A DNA stretch of 59,717 nucleotides from Bacteroidales bacterium (GCA_017464245.1 JAFUDV010000090.1:1-59717); one strand, 5' to 3'; positions 1 through 8,674 are shown, counted from the stretch's first letter. Notes: a model not told the origin generated them from the letters alone. Translations and numbers: made by a program.

Positions 1-331
1 CGGCCTTGCGGATGGTCGGGAAATTGGTGAGCATTCCACCCGGCCAGCGCTCGGTCACGAACGGCATGTTGACGGCGCCGGCCTTCTCGGCGACGACATC
101 CTTAGCCTGCTTCTTGGTGGCGACAAAGAGGACTTTACGGCCGCTGCGGGCCATTTCCTTGAGCACCTGAGCCGCCTCGTCGATCTTCACGACGCTCTTG
201 TGCAGGTCGATGATGTGGATTCCGTTCTTCTGGTCGAAGATATACGGAGCCATCTAAGGGTTCCACTTACGGGCAAGATGACCGAAGTGTGCACCTGCAT
301 CAAGCAGTTCCTGGAAATTTGTTCTGGACAT
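1..331 (-). CDS. rpsB: 30S ribosomal protein S2, 5' part only, with in-frame amber codon
   Basis: The minus strand from the ATG at 331 encodes the start of ribosomal protein S2, a component of the small subunit. It begins MSRTNFQELLDAGAHFGHLA and later has NGIHIIDLHKS, KVLFVATKKQAKDVV and RWPGGMLTNFPTIRKA, all typical of Bacteroidota S2. The gene leaves the window at position 1, so about 110 codons are visible. Codon 26, at 256..254, is TAG where the family has Lys, Ala or Arg in the stretch WNP-x-MAPYIF. An ATG follows at once (253..251). Frame and homology resume perfectly after the stop, so the change looks like one base (AAG to TAG). It could be an assembly or sequencing error, or a real nonsense allele. 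The gene follows rpsI on the same strand after 194 bp. Confidence 0.93.
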
Positions 332-525
332 AATGTGTCTGAAATTCTTTTTTGTTTTTTCTCTTTCTTCAATCCGGAGTAGCGTCCACTGGGGGCGGTC
401 TCCGCAATTTTTCCGCAGTCTCGGCAATCCTTCTTGCAGCTCGGGAAGATTCGCATCCTCACCGGGATCTCAGGATTTGATGGGAACCGGACTGTGCAAA
501 AGGGTAAATCAGTCCAATCTGCAAA

Positions 526-915
526 CTAACGCTTGCTGAACTGGAAGCGACGACGTGCGCCAGGCTGACCAGGCTTCTTACGCTCGACCTCACGGGCATC
601 GCGGGTGAGGAAGCCGGCGGCCTTCAGGGAAGCGCGGTAGGCTTCCTTGTCGACCTCACAGAGAGCGCGGGCGATACCCAGGCGGACGGCCTCGGCCTGT
701 CCTTTGGTACCACCGCCCACGAGCGTGACCTTGATGTCAAACTGACCCGTTGTGCCGGTGACCTCGAGGGGCTGGTTCACGATGTACTGGAGGGTTTCCT
801 CCTTGAAGTAATCGTTCAGCTCGCGGCCATTGATAACGACGTTACCGGTGCCGGCGACAACATAAACACGAGCGACTGCTGATTTACGTCTTCCAAGGGC
901 GTGTTTCTGTTCCAT
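526..915 (-). CDS. rpsI: 30S ribosomal protein S9
   Basis: This encodes the full 129-residue ribosomal protein S9 of the small subunit. The N-terminus has the [14 protein letters not shown] motif, and the basic tail ends RRFQFSKR, as in the family, where the C-terminus reaches toward the P-site tRNA (known for S9). The length is normal. It starts 9 bp after rplM stops, and the two form the near-universal rplM-rpsI pair. Transcription very likely comes from the promoter upstream of rplM. Confidence 0.97.
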   Translation of the reverse strand: MEQKHALGRRKSAVARVYVVAGTGNVVINGRELNDYFKEETLQYIVNQPLEVTGTTGQFDIKVTLVGGGTKGQAEAVRLGIARALCEVDKEAYRASLKAAGFLTRDAREVERKKPGQPGARRRFQFSKR

Positions 916-924
916 GTGCTCTGT

Positions 925-1377
925 TTAGATTTCGTTTAAGGTAATGGTTTTGGGGTTCTGCGCCTGGTGCGGATGCTCGGAACCTGCATACACGTACAGG
1001 TTGCCAATGAGCTTGTCACCAAGACGCGTCTTAGGAAGCATTCCGCGGACGGAACGGCGGATGAGTTCGGCGGGCCTTGTCGCAAGGATCTCCTTCGGGG
1101 TGGTGAAGCGCTGTCCGCCCGGATAGCCGGTGTAACGGACATAGACGCGGTCGGTCATCTTCTTGCCGGTCAGACGGATCTTGTCGGCGTTGATGACGAT
1201 CACGTTGTCGCCGCAGTCCACATGCGGGGTGAAGCCGGGCTTGTTCTTGCCGCGGAGCACGAGGGCGACGCGGGAAGCCAGGCGACCCAGGATGAGGTCG
1301 GTTGCATCAATGACGAGCCACTCCTTGTTCACAGTCGCCTTGTTCAGGGAAACTGTCTTGTAGCTAAGTGTGTCCAC
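925..1377 (-). CDS. rplM: 50S ribosomal protein L13
   Basis: Ribosomal protein L13 of the large subunit, 150 residues. Recognised by DTLSYKTVSLNKATVNKEW, FTPHVDCGDNVIVINADKI, YTGYPGGQR, the conserved RRSVRGMLPKTRLGDKL segment and NLYVYAGSEHPHQAQNPK. I chose the GTG at 1377 as start because it aligns with the usual M-D-T-L beginning of Bacteroidota L13. The frame stays open far upstream, but that part lies beyond the promoter. It is the first gene of the rplM-rpsI-rpsB transcript and has a leader with a terminator-like hairpin. Confidence 0.95.
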   Translation of the reverse strand: MDTLSYKTVSLNKATVNKEWLVIDATDLILGRLASRVALVLRGKNKPGFTPHVDCGDNVIVINADKIRLTGKKMTDRVYVRYTGYPGGQRFTTPKEILATRPAELIRRSVRGMLPKTRLGDKLIGNLYVYAGSEHPHQAQNPKTITLNEI

Positions 1378-1399
1378 TGTCTTGATAGTTAATGGTTTA

Positions 1400-1446
1400 A
1401 CAATAAAAAAATGCGATCCCCACACTTTTTGGGGACCGCAAAGGTA
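1400..1446 (-). promoter_or_regulatory. rplM promoter -7 box and terminator-like leader hairpin
   Basis: On the minus strand a -7 box TACCTTTG lies at 1446..1439, with TTTG at 1470..1467 exactly 20 nt upstream, a full Bacteroidota promoter. Just downstream the leader can fold GGTCCCC with GGGGATC (about 1435-1412, one G-U pair), and a run of seven T follows at about 1409-1403. This is shaped like an intrinsic terminator sitting before the coding region, so it may be an attenuator or an L13-binding leader. Leader structures before L13 genes are known in several bacterial groups; whether this one matches any of them was not checked. Confidence 0.6.
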
Positions 1447-1476
1447 GCAATTATTCGCCAATAAACCAAATCTTCG

Positions 1477-1484
1477 TATCTTTG
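1477..1484 (+). promoter_or_regulatory. dus promoter -7 box
   Basis: TATCTTTG fits TAnnTTTG exactly and ends only 4 nt before the GTG start of dus. Transcription would start at or next to the start codon, giving a nearly leaderless mRNA. No clear TTTG is seen at the -33 distance. Confidence 0.6.
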
Positions 1485-1488
1485 CACC

Positions 1489-2520
1489 GTGAAAATCGGG
1501 AACATCGACCTCGGAGAGCGCCCCGTGGTGCTGGCGCCGATGGAGGACGTGACGGACGCGTCCTTCCGCATCCTGTGCCGGGAAGCCGGCGCGGCGATGG
1601 TCACGACCGAGTTCGTCCCCTCGGACGGGCTCATCCGCGACGCCTCCAAGGCCATCGCCAAGATGCGCACCCTGGAGGAGGAGTCCCCCGTCGCCATCCA
1701 GATCTACGGACACATCCCGGAGTCCATGGTGGACGCCGCCCGGATGGCGGACCGCGCGGCGGAGCTCGCCGGCGGGCACGGGGCCGACACCATCGACATC
1801 AACTGGGGCTGCCCGGTGTCGAAGATCGCCGGCCGGGGCGCCGGCAGCGGCATGATGCGGGAGCCGGACAAGCTCGTCGCCATCACGAAAGCCGTCGTGG
1901 AGGCGGTGGAGAAGCCCGTCACGGTGAAGACCCGCCTGGGCTGGGACGACAGTTCCAGGATCATCGTGGACCTCGCGGAACGGCTGCAGGATGTCGGTAT
2001 CCAGGCCCTCACCATCCACGGCCGCACCCGCTGCCAGATGTACAAGGGCGAGGCCGACTGGACCCTCATCGGAGCGGTCAAGGACAATCCCCGGATGCAC
2101 ATCCCCATCATCGGCAACGGCGACATCAACTCCGCCGCGCGGGCGAAGGAGATGTTCGACCGCTACGGGGTCGATGGCATCATGGTCGGGCGCGCGAGCT
2201 TCGGCCACCCCTGGATCTTCACGGAGATCCGGCACCTGCTGGACACGGGCGAAGAGATGCCGCCCATGAGCGTCCGCGACCGCGTCGCCCTCGCCAAGCG
2301 TCACTTCGGCCTCTCCCTGGACCTCAAGGGGCCCGTCACCGGCATCTTCGAGATGCGCCGCCACCTCTCCTGCTACTTCAAGGGCCTCCCCGGCTTCAAG
2401 GACACCCGCATCCGGCTCGTCACCTCCAAGGACCCCGGCGAAATCCTCCGCACGCTGGACTATGTGGCTGAAAGATGGGGAGATGAAACCCCGGAAGCGG
2501 AATCCGCATACGGAATCTGA
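1489..2520 (+). CDS. dus: tRNA-dihydrouridine synthase (DusB-like)
   Basis: A 343-residue flavoenzyme that reduces specific uridines to dihydrouridine in tRNA using FMN and NADPH. It has the N-terminal LAPMEDVTDASFR motif (family APMxGVTDxxFR), the DINWGCPVSKI motif containing the catalytic Cys, TVKTRLGWDD, LTIHGRTRCQMYKGEADW and, near the C-terminal end of the barrel, GNGDI and DGIMVGRASFGHPW. Length and motifs fit DusB-type enzymes. The start is GTG, and the -7 box 4 nt upstream makes earlier starts impossible. It is divergent from rplM. pfkA follows 42 bp downstream on the same strand. Confidence 0.92.
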   Translation: MKIGNIDLGERPVVLAPMEDVTDASFRILCREAGAAMVTTEFVPSDGLIRDASKAIAKMRTLEEESPVAIQIYGHIPESMVDAARMADRAAELAGGHGADTIDINWGCPVSKIAGRGAGSGMMREPDKLVAITKAVVEAVEKPVTVKTRLGWDDSSRIIVDLAERLQDVGIQALTIHGRTRCQMYKGEADWTLIGAVKDNPRMHIPIIGNGDINSAARAKEMFDRYGVDGIMVGRASFGHPWIFTEIRHLLDTGEEMPPMSVRDRVALAKRHFGLSLDLKGPVTGIFEMRRHLSCYFKGLPGFKDTRIRLVTSKDPGEILRTLDYVAERWGDETPEAESAYGI

Positions 2521-2562
2521 CTGATTTTTCTTATATTTGTAGGATTAAAACCTGATCCTGCA

Positions 2563-3552
2563 ATGGAAAGACATATCAACACCATCGGCGTCCTCACTTC
2601 CGGAGGAGACGCACCCGGCATGAACGCGGCCATCCGCGCCGTCACCCGCACCGCCCGTTCCAACAACATCAATGTCATCGGCATCCAGCGGGGCTACCAG
2701 GGGCTCATCGACAAGGAGTTCCTCAAGTTCACCTCCTCGTCCGTGTCCAACACCATCCAGCGCGGCGGCACCATCCTCAAGACGGCCCGCTCCAAGGCGT
2801 TCATGACCGAAGAGGGGCGCAAGCAGGCCTATGCCAACATGGTGGAAGCCGGCATCGACGCCCTCGTGGTCATCGGCGGCAACGGCTCCCTGACCGGCGC
2901 CCAGCTCTTCGCCCGGGAGTATGACATCCCCATCATCGGCCTTCCCGGCACCATCGACAACGATCTGTACGGGACGGACTCCACCATCGGGTACGACTCG
3001 GCACTGAACACCATCGTGGAGTGCGTGGACAAGATCCGGGACACGGCGAACTCGCACGACCGCATCTTCTTCATCGAGGTGATGGGCCGGGACGCGGGCT
3101 TCCTCGCGCAGAACAGCGCCATCGCCTCCGGCGCCGAGGCCGCCATCATCCCCGAGGGCTCCACGGACGTGGACCAGCTCGCGGAGTTCATCGAACGGGG
3201 CAAGCGCAAGAGCAAGAACAGCGCCATCGTCCTCGTGTCCGAGGCGCAGAAGGACGGCGTGGGCGGAGCCTTCTACTACGCCGAGCGCGTCAAGAAGGAG
3301 TATCCGCAGTTCGACGCCCGCGTGACCATCCTCGGCCACCTGCAGCGCGGCGGCACCCCGTCGGCCTACGACCGCATCCTCGCCTCCCGCATGGGGTATG
3401 CGGCCATCGAGGCCCTGCTCGAAGGCCAGCGGAACATCATGGTGGGCATCAAGAACGACGAAATCGTGTATGTCCCCATCTCCCGCGCCGTGAAGATGAA
3501 CAAGCCCATCAACCAGGAACTCATCACCGTCCTCAATGTCCTGAGTCTATGA
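2563..3552 (+). CDS. pfkA: 6-phosphofructokinase
   Basis: Phosphorylates fructose 6-phosphate to fructose 1,6-bisphosphate, the committed step of glycolysis. The 329 residues carry [36 protein letters not shown] with the catalytic Asp, [10 protein letters not shown] and [16 protein letters not shown]. The length is normal for the bacterial ATP-dependent type. One oddity is the nucleotide/Mg site, which reads GGNGS at residues 105-109 where ATP-dependent enzymes normally have GGDGS (Asp103 in E. coli). PPi-dependent enzymes instead have GGDDS, so this is neither standard form. The stop overlaps the lpxK start in ATGA, so the two are translationally coupled. Confidence 0.95.
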   Translation: MERHINTIGVLTSGGDAPGMNAAIRAVTRTARSNNINVIGIQRGYQGLIDKEFLKFTSSSVSNTIQRGGTILKTARSKAFMTEEGRKQAYANMVEAGIDALVVIGGNGSLTGAQLFAREYDIPIIGLPGTIDNDLYGTDSTIGYDSALNTIVECVDKIRDTANSHDRIFFIEVMGRDAGFLAQNSAIASGAEAAIIPEGSTDVDQLAEFIERGKRKSKNSAIVLVSEAQKDGVGGAFYYAERVKKEYPQFDARVTILGHLQRGGTPSAYDRILASRMGYAAIEALLEGQRNIMVGIKNDEIVYVPISRAVKMNKPINQELITVLNVLSL

Positions 3553-4679
3553 TCCACCGCACGATTCTCGCGCTGCGGCACCTGTTCTTCGACAAAGGCT
3601 GGAAAAAGTCCTCCCGGGCCGACGTCCCCACCGTCTGCGTGGGCAACATCACCGTGGGCGGCACCGGCAAGACCCCGCACACGGAGATGATCCTGAAGCT
3701 GCTCCTCAGGAGCGACGAATGGGCCTACTCCAACATCGCCGTCCTTTCCCGGGGGTACAAGCGCAAGAGCAAGGGCTTCCAGAAGGTGGGCCGCGACGGA
3801 ACCGCCCTGCAGTTCGGCGACGAGCCGCTGCAGATCGCGAAGAAGTTCCCGTCCGTGACGGTCGCCGTGGACAAGGACCGGGTGGAAGGCTGCCGGTTCC
3901 TCACCCACCCCGAGGAACTCGAGACCTCCAAGAAGGCCCGGAAGACCCTGGACAAGGACATTCCCAAGGCCGACATCATCGTCCTCGATGACGCTTTCCA
4001 GTACCGCCGCCTCCAGGCGGACGTGAACATCGTCCTGGTCGATTACAACCGGCCCGTGCAGAAGGACCGCCTGATGCCCTGGGGCAAGCTCCGCGACCTC
4101 CCCTCCCGCCTGAAGGCCGCCGACATCCTCGTCGTCACCAAGTGCCCGACCTACCTGGACGAATGGGAGAAGGGAAAATGGGCCTCCCAGCTGGGCGTAC
4201 GGGACTACAGCACAGCCACTTGCACCGGCGTCCGCAAGAACGGCCGGAAGCAGACCGTCCTCTTCACCACCATCGGCTACGAGCCCATGGTTCCGGTCTT
4301 CCCCGAGCAGTGCGACAGCCGCTTCACCTATGCCCAGCGCCTCATCCTGTTCACCGGCATCGCCAAGGACACCCCCCTGCGGGCTTTCCTCTCCGACAAC
4401 TACCGGATCGTGCGGCGCTTCGGTTTCCGCGACCATCACAAGTATTCGAACGGCGACATCCGGAAGGTGTGCAAGGCCGTGGAGGCTTATCCCACCGCCT
4501 GCGTCGTCACCACGGAGAAGGACGCCCAGCGCGTGGTGGATACGAAAAAGGTACCCGGAACCCTGCGCGAGCGCTTGTTCCAGGTACCCATCGACGTACA
4601 GTTCCTCTCCCCTGCGGAGGAGGAAATCTTCGAGACTACGCTTCTCGGCCTTCTTCGAGGATTACGTTCTGAACCCTGA
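3549..4679 (+). CDS. lpxK: tetraacyldisaccharide 4'-kinase
   Basis: LpxK phosphorylates the 4' position of the lipid A disaccharide at the inner membrane, the last step before Kdo addition. The 376-residue product has the P-loop-like [16 protein letters not shown] motif, [27 protein letters not shown] (the catalytic Asp region), [10 protein letters not shown] and the [11 protein letters not shown] motif. The N-terminal hydrophobic helix of many LpxK proteins is shortened here ([13 protein letters not shown]). It overlaps pfkA by 4 bp. Its 3' end overlaps the 3' end of the converging DAHP synthase gene by 44 bp, so the last 15 codons are encoded opposite another gene. Confidence 0.93.
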   Translation: MIHRTILALRHLFFDKGWKKSSRADVPTVCVGNITVGGTGKTPHTEMILKLLLRSDEWAYSNIAVLSRGYKRKSKGFQKVGRDGTALQFGDEPLQIAKKFPSVTVAVDKDRVEGCRFLTHPEELETSKKARKTLDKDIPKADIIVLDDAFQYRRLQADVNIVLVDYNRPVQKDRLMPWGKLRDLPSRLKAADILVVTKCPTYLDEWEKGKWASQLGVRDYSTATCTGVRKNGRKQTVLFTTIGYEPMVPVFPEQCDSRFTYAQRLILFTGIAKDTPLRAFLSDNYRIVRRFGFRDHHKYSNGDIRKVCKAVEAYPTACVVTTEKDAQRVVDTKKVPGTLRERLFQVPIDVQFLSPAEEEIFETTLLGLLRGLRSEP

Positions 4680-5736
4680 CGGATTCCTCGTGGATGGCGT
4701 TGAACACATCCTCGACGAACTGCTCTGAAAGCCCGTATCCGCGGGCTTTTTCCTTCATTCCCGCGAGCAGCTGCTCCCAGCGGCCGGTCTGGAGGATGGC
4801 CACGTTGTGGGTCTTCTTGTAGGCGCCGATCTTCTGGCTCACCTTCATCCGGGAACCCAGCGTGTAGAGGAGGTTCTCGTCGATGATGTCGATCTGGGCG
4901 CGGAGCTGGTCGATCCCCTCGCGGTAGTCCTTGTCGCCGGAGTCCTTCTCGCGGATGAGGAGGCTCTCCAGGAGCGTGAGGAGGTCGCAGGGGGTGAGCT
5001 GCTGCTTCGCGTCGGAGAGGGCGACGGCGGGATTGCAGTGGGACTCGACCATGAGTCCCTCCAGGCCCAGGTCCATCGCCCGCTGGGACAGTTCCAGCAG
5101 GTACTTCCGGTCACCGCCCATGTGGGACGGATCGGCGAAGAACGGCAGCTCCGGATAGCGGGTGCGCAGCTCGATGGCGATCTGCCAGCCCGGAGCGTTG
5201 CGGTACGGGGTGTTCTCCGTCGTGGAGAAGCCGCGGTGGATGACGCCCAGCTTGCGGACGCCGGCGCGGTTCAGGCGCTCCAGCGCGCCGATCCACAGGT
5301 CCAGGTCCGGGTTCACCGGATTCTTCACGAGCACCGGGATGTCCGTATCATGGAGCGCATCGGCGATCTCCTGCATGAGGAAGGGATTCGCGCTCGTACG
5401 GGCGCCCATCCACACCATGTCGATGCCGTACTTGAGGCACTCGTACACATGTTTCTCGCTGGCGACCTCGGTGCACACCTTCATGCCGGTCTCTTCCTTG
5501 ACCCGCTTGAGCCACTTGAGGCCGGGGATGCCCACGCCTTCGAAGCTGCCCGGATGCGTACGGGGCTTCCAGATGCCCGCCCGGAACACATGGATGCCCC
5601 GCGCGGCGAGGTCCCGTGCCGTATCCATCACCTGCTCCTCGCTTTCCGCGCTGCAGGGTCCCGCGATCACCATCGGCCGCGGGAGCGTGAAGAATCCCCA
5701 TTCGCTGACGGGGACGATGTCCAAAGTCTTTGCCAT
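4636..5736 (-). CDS. aroF: bifunctional DAHP synthase / chorismate mutase
   Basis: A 366-residue fusion. Residues about 15-260 are a type I-beta 3-deoxy-D-arabino-heptulosonate 7-phosphate synthase (VIAGPCSAES, FRAGIWKPRTHPGSFEG, KNPVNPDLDLWIGALER, ADPSHMGGDR). Residues about 270-365 are an AroQ-type chorismate mutase (LRAQIDIIDENLLYTLGSRM, IGAYKKTHNVAIL, QNVILEE). It thus joins the first step of the shikimate pathway to the branch step toward Phe and Tyr, an arrangement common in Bacteroidota. It is the last gene of the pheA operon, 4 bp after tyrA, and overlaps lpxK tail to tail by 44 bp. The mutase part is probably also the allosteric sensor (inference). Confidence 0.94.
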   Translation of the reverse strand: MAKTLDIVPVSEWGFFTLPRPMVIAGPCSAESEEQVMDTARDLAARGIHVFRAGIWKPRTHPGSFEGVGIPGLKWLKRVKEETGMKVCTEVASEKHVYECLKYGIDMVWMGARTSANPFLMQEIADALHDTDIPVLVKNPVNPDLDLWIGALERLNRAGVRKLGVIHRGFSTTENTPYRNAPGWQIAIELRTRYPELPFFADPSHMGGDRKYLLELSQRAMDLGLEGLMVESHCNPAVALSDAKQQLTPCDLLTLLESLLIREKDSGDKDYREGIDQLRAQIDIIDENLLYTLGSRMKVSQKIGAYKKTHNVAILQTGRWEQLLAGMKEKARGYGLSEQFVEDVFNAIHEESVRVQNVILEEGREA

Positions 5737-5740
5737 ATTC

Positions 5741-6607
5741 CTATCTGATAATCTTCTTGATCCGGTTCGCCTCCTCGATGAGGGCGCGGACCCTGTCTTC
5801 GTCGAACTGGTCCACCGCCTCGCGGAACTCCTGCATCTTCTCGATGTAGGTATCCATGACGTGGAGGACGTTCTCCCGGTTCTGGGTGAGGATGGGGACC
5901 CACATGTCGGCGCTGGACTTCGCCAGGCGCACCGTGGAGGAGAAACCGCCGGAGGCCAGGTCGAAGATGTGCTTCTCGCCTTCCCGCTCCTTGTCCAGCA
6001 CCGTCAGGGCGAGGGCGAAGGAGGTGACATGCGAGATGTGGGAGACATACGCCGTGTGCACGTCGTGCTGGTTGGCGTTCATGTAGATGGGCCGCATGTT
6101 CAGGGCGTCGTACAGTTCCTCGATGGTCTTCAGCGCCTTCGGGGACGATTCCTCGCTGTTCGCGAAAATGCACGCCCGGCCGTCGAACAGGCCCGGCATC
6201 GCCGCCCAGGGGCCGCTGTACTCGGTACCGGCCATCGGGTGCGTGGACACGAACTGCGCCCGGCAGGGATGGTAGCGCGTCGCCTGGCAGACCTGCTCCT
6301 TGGTGGAGCACACGTCGATGACGATCTTGTCCTTCGCCTCCGCCGCCTGGAAACGGTCCAGGACGTCGCAGACCGTCTTCACGGCCGCGCCGACCGGGAT
6401 GGCGACGACGACGATGCCGGCCCGCCCGATGCATTCCTCATAGGAAACGACTTCGTCCACGAGGCCGATCTGCTTCGCCGCGGCGGCGTTCAGCGGCTCC
6501 TTCTCCACGCCAAGGACCCGCTCCGCGAACCCGCGGCGCCTGAGGTCGATCGCCATCGACCCGCCGATGAGGCCCAGGCCGATGATTCCGATGGTCTTCC
6601 GTTCCAT
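5741..6607 (-). CDS. tyrA: prephenate dehydrogenase
   Basis: Oxidative decarboxylation of prephenate to 4-hydroxyphenylpyruvate in tyrosine synthesis, using NAD(P). The 288 residues start with the Rossmann motif IGIIGLGLIGGSMA and include VVVAIPVGA, VIDVCSTKEQV, FVSTHPMAGTEYSGPWAA (the substrate-binding HPMAG segment) and HISHVTSFALAL. There is no fused chorismate mutase or C-terminal ACT domain; the mutase activity is supplied by the next gene. It sits 1 bp after the aminotransferase and 4 bp before the DAHP synthase, so the operon is tight. Confidence 0.94.
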   Translation of the reverse strand: MERKTIGIIGLGLIGGSMAIDLRRRGFAERVLGVEKEPLNAAAAKQIGLVDEVVSYEECIGRAGIVVVAIPVGAAVKTVCDVLDRFQAAEAKDKIVIDVCSTKEQVCQATRYHPCRAQFVSTHPMAGTEYSGPWAAMPGLFDGRACIFANSEESSPKALKTIEELYDALNMRPIYMNANQHDVHTAYVSHISHVTSFALALTVLDKEREGEKHIFDLASGGFSSTVRLAKSSADMWVPILTQNRENVLHVMDTYIEKMQEFREAVDQFDEDRVRALIEEANRIKKIIR

Positions 6608-6608
6608 G

Positions 6609-7808
6609 CTATTTCCCCAGGAATGCCTTCACTTTCTCCAGCGCCTTCTCCAGCACGGGCACGGGGGCGCAGAGGGAGATGCGGATGTACCGGTCTCCGT
6701 TGTGGCCGAAGATGAAGCCCGGCGTGATGAACACGCCCGCCCCATACAGGATACGGTCGGAGATCACTTCGCCCGGGGTCTTGCCGTCCTGGCCCTCTAC
6801 GGAGGCGGGCAGCTTTCCGAACACGAAGAGGCCGGCGCTGTCGGGGTTGTACTCCGCCCCGAGGACGTCCATGATCTTCCCGGCGATGACGGCGCGGCGG
6901 CGGTACTCGGCGTTCAGGGTGTCGAACCACTCGGGGCCCTGGTTCAGGGCCTCCACGGCGGCGTACTGCAGGGGCTTGAACATGCCGGAGTCCATCTGGG
7001 ACTTCACCTTGAGGATCTCCTTGATGTAGTCCGCCTCGCCGGCCACCATGCCGATGCGCCACCCCGCCATGTTATGGGCCTTGGACAGGGAGTTCATCTC
7101 CAGGCAGCCCTCCTTCGCACCGGGGACGGCGAGCAGGGAAAGCGGCTTGTCATTGCGGATGAAACTGTAAGGGTTGTCATTGACAATCAGGATCTTGTGC
7201 CGGCGGCCGAAATCGGCGATCTTCGCATAGAGCTCCTCCGTGGCACGGGCACCCGTGGGCATGCCCGGATAGTTGGTCCACATCAGCTTCACGCCGGTGA
7301 GGTCCATCGCTTCCAGGGCGTCGAAGTCCGGCACCCAGCCTTTTTCCGCGACGAGGTCGTACTTCACGACCTCCGCCTCCGCGATCCGGGAGGCCGACGT
7401 GTAGGTGGGATAGCCCGGATCGGGGACGAGCACCTTGTCACCCGGATTCAGGAACGTGAGGGAGATCAGGAGGATGCCCTCCTTGGAGCCGGTGAGGGGC
7501 TGGATCTCAGAGGCCGGATCCAGCGTCACGCCGTAGTAGCGGGCATACCAGTCGGACAGGGCCTGGCGGAGTTCCGGGATGCCGGTGTAGCTCTGGTAAC
7601 CGTGGACGCCGTCCAGGACGGCCGTCCGGGCAACGGCCTCCAGGGCCGCCCGGGGCGGGGTTCCGTCGGGGGAACCGATACCGAGGTTGATGATGGGATC
7701 CTCTCCGCGGGCGGCGCGCTCCTTGTTGAGCTTCGCCATTTCCCGGTTCTTGATGGAGAAGAAATACTCCTTGACGGACTCCGTCCTTTTCGCTGGTTGG
7801 ATGATCAT
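6609..7808 (-). CDS. PLP-dependent class I aminotransferase (aromatic pathway)
   Basis: A 399-residue fold-type I aminotransferase. Visible marks are INLGIGSPDGTPP, the YQSYTGIPELRQALSDWY region, SDP-like PDPGYPTYTSA, the Asn-Tyr-Pro segment WTNYPGMPTGA, NDNPYSF (PLP-contacting Asp and Tyr) and the Schiff-base lysine in NSLSKAHNMAGWR. The genes on both sides make phenylpyruvate and 4-hydroxyphenylpyruvate, so the likely job is transamination of these to Phe and Tyr. Family similarity also covers diaminopimelate and alanine aminotransferases, so the substrate is inferred from context. It overlaps pheA by 4 bp (ATGA). Confidence 0.88.
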   Translation of the reverse strand: MIIQPAKRTESVKEYFFSIKNREMAKLNKERAARGEDPIINLGIGSPDGTPPRAALEAVARTAVLDGVHGYQSYTGIPELRQALSDWYARYYGVTLDPASEIQPLTGSKEGILLISLTFLNPGDKVLVPDPGYPTYTSASRIAEAEVVKYDLVAEKGWVPDFDALEAMDLTGVKLMWTNYPGMPTGARATEELYAKIADFGRRHKILIVNDNPYSFIRNDKPLSLLAVPGAKEGCLEMNSLSKAHNMAGWRIGMVAGEADYIKEILKVKSQMDSGMFKPLQYAAVEALNQGPEWFDTLNAEYRRRAVIAGKIMDVLGAEYNPDSAGLFVFGKLPASVEGQDGKTPGEVISDRILYGAGVFITPGFIFGHNGDRYIRISLCAPVPVLEKALEKVKAFLGK

Positions 7809-8632
7809 AACGCTGCTTTGTATTCGCCCAGGATGTCAAGGTCCTCCAGGAGCGGGCGCACTGCCGTGAGGGCCTGTTGGTAACGCGGATAACTGTCGAA
7901 CTTGATGTCGGCGTAGAAAAAGTACTGCCACTCCCGGCCGGGAATGGGCAGGGACTGGATGCGGGTGAGGTTCATGTCGTAGAACGACAGGATCGTCAGG
8001 ACGTGCGCCAGGGAACCCGGCTTGTGCGGCAGGGTGAAGCAGATGGAGGCCTTGTCGATGCCGTCCTCCGGCACCTCGTAGCCATCGTCGAAGACGAGGA
8101 AACGGGTGAAGTTCTGCTTGTAGGTCTCGATGCCCGGGGCCAGGATGTCCAGCCCGTAGAGCTCCGCGGCAAGGGTCGATGCCACCGCGCCCACGCCCCG
8201 CAGCTTCTTTTCCGCCACGTCGGCCGCGCTCTTCGCGGTGTCCTCGGACTCCACGAGATGGATCCAGGGCGCCTCCTTCTCGAAGAAGGCGCGCGTCTGG
8301 TTGATGGCCATGTAGTGGGTGCGGACTTCGCGGATGTCCTTCAGCGACTGCCCGGGCAGGGCCATGAGGTTCTGCCGGATGCGGAGGTACACTTCACCCT
8401 TGACCTTCCGGTCGTACTTGCGCAGGAGCTCGAAATTGTGGATGAGACCGCCCGAGAGGGTGTTTTCGATGGCCATCACGGCCGCATCGGCCAGGCCCGT
8501 CCCGAGCGCCTTGTACAGGTCCTCGAAAGTGTTGCACTCGACGATGGCCGGGGAAGCCTCGTCCGCGTAGAAATTCCGGGCGGCCTGCTCGTGGAAGCAG
8601 CCTTTGTAGCCCTGTATGGCGATCCGTTTCAT
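7805..8632 (-). CDS. pheA: prephenate dehydratase with ACT domain
   Basis: Converts prephenate to phenylpyruvate. In 275 residues it has the N-terminal IQGYKGCFHEQAARNFY, VMAIENTLSGGL (family ENS/T motif), the THYMAINQTRAF region, the conserved TRFLVFDDG and, at about residues 195-270, an ACT domain containing KPGSLAHVLTILSFYDMNLTRIQSLP. That domain is the usual Phe-binding feedback site. It is monofunctional; the chorismate mutase is fused to DAHP synthase three genes downstream. It is the first structural gene behind the Phe/Tyr leader-peptide attenuator at 8645-8798. Confidence 0.95.
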   Translation of the reverse strand: MKRIAIQGYKGCFHEQAARNFYADEASPAIVECNTFEDLYKALGTGLADAAVMAIENTLSGGLIHNFELLRKYDRKVKGEVYLRIRQNLMALPGQSLKDIREVRTHYMAINQTRAFFEKEAPWIHLVESEDTAKSAADVAEKKLRGVGAVASTLAAELYGLDILAPGIETYKQNFTRFLVFDDGYEVPEDGIDKASICFTLPHKPGSLAHVLTILSFYDMNLTRIQSLPIPGREWQYFFYADIKFDSYPRYQQALTAVRPLLEDLDILGEYKAAL

Positions 8633-8644
8633 TGCGCCGTCATG

Positions 8645-8674
8645 AAAAAGGGCCGTCCTTCATCCGGACAGCCC
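8645..8674 (-). terminator. attenuator terminator of the Phe/Tyr operon
   Basis: On the minus strand the RNA folds a 9-bp stem, positions 8674-8666 with 8658-8650 (one G-U pair), around a 7-nt loop, followed by five U at 8649-8645. It lies only about 12 nt before the pheA ATG, so it can only make sense as a conditional terminator. Its 5' arm (8669-8664, GTCCGG) is also complementary to CCGGAC at 8714-8709 just after the leader peptide stop, which gives a competing antiterminator. Confidence 0.85.

Noticed and set aside
251-259. UAG recoding as an amino acid to explain the rpsB amber codon
   Set aside because: UAG ends several other genes in the window at the expected family length, so it is used as a normal stop.
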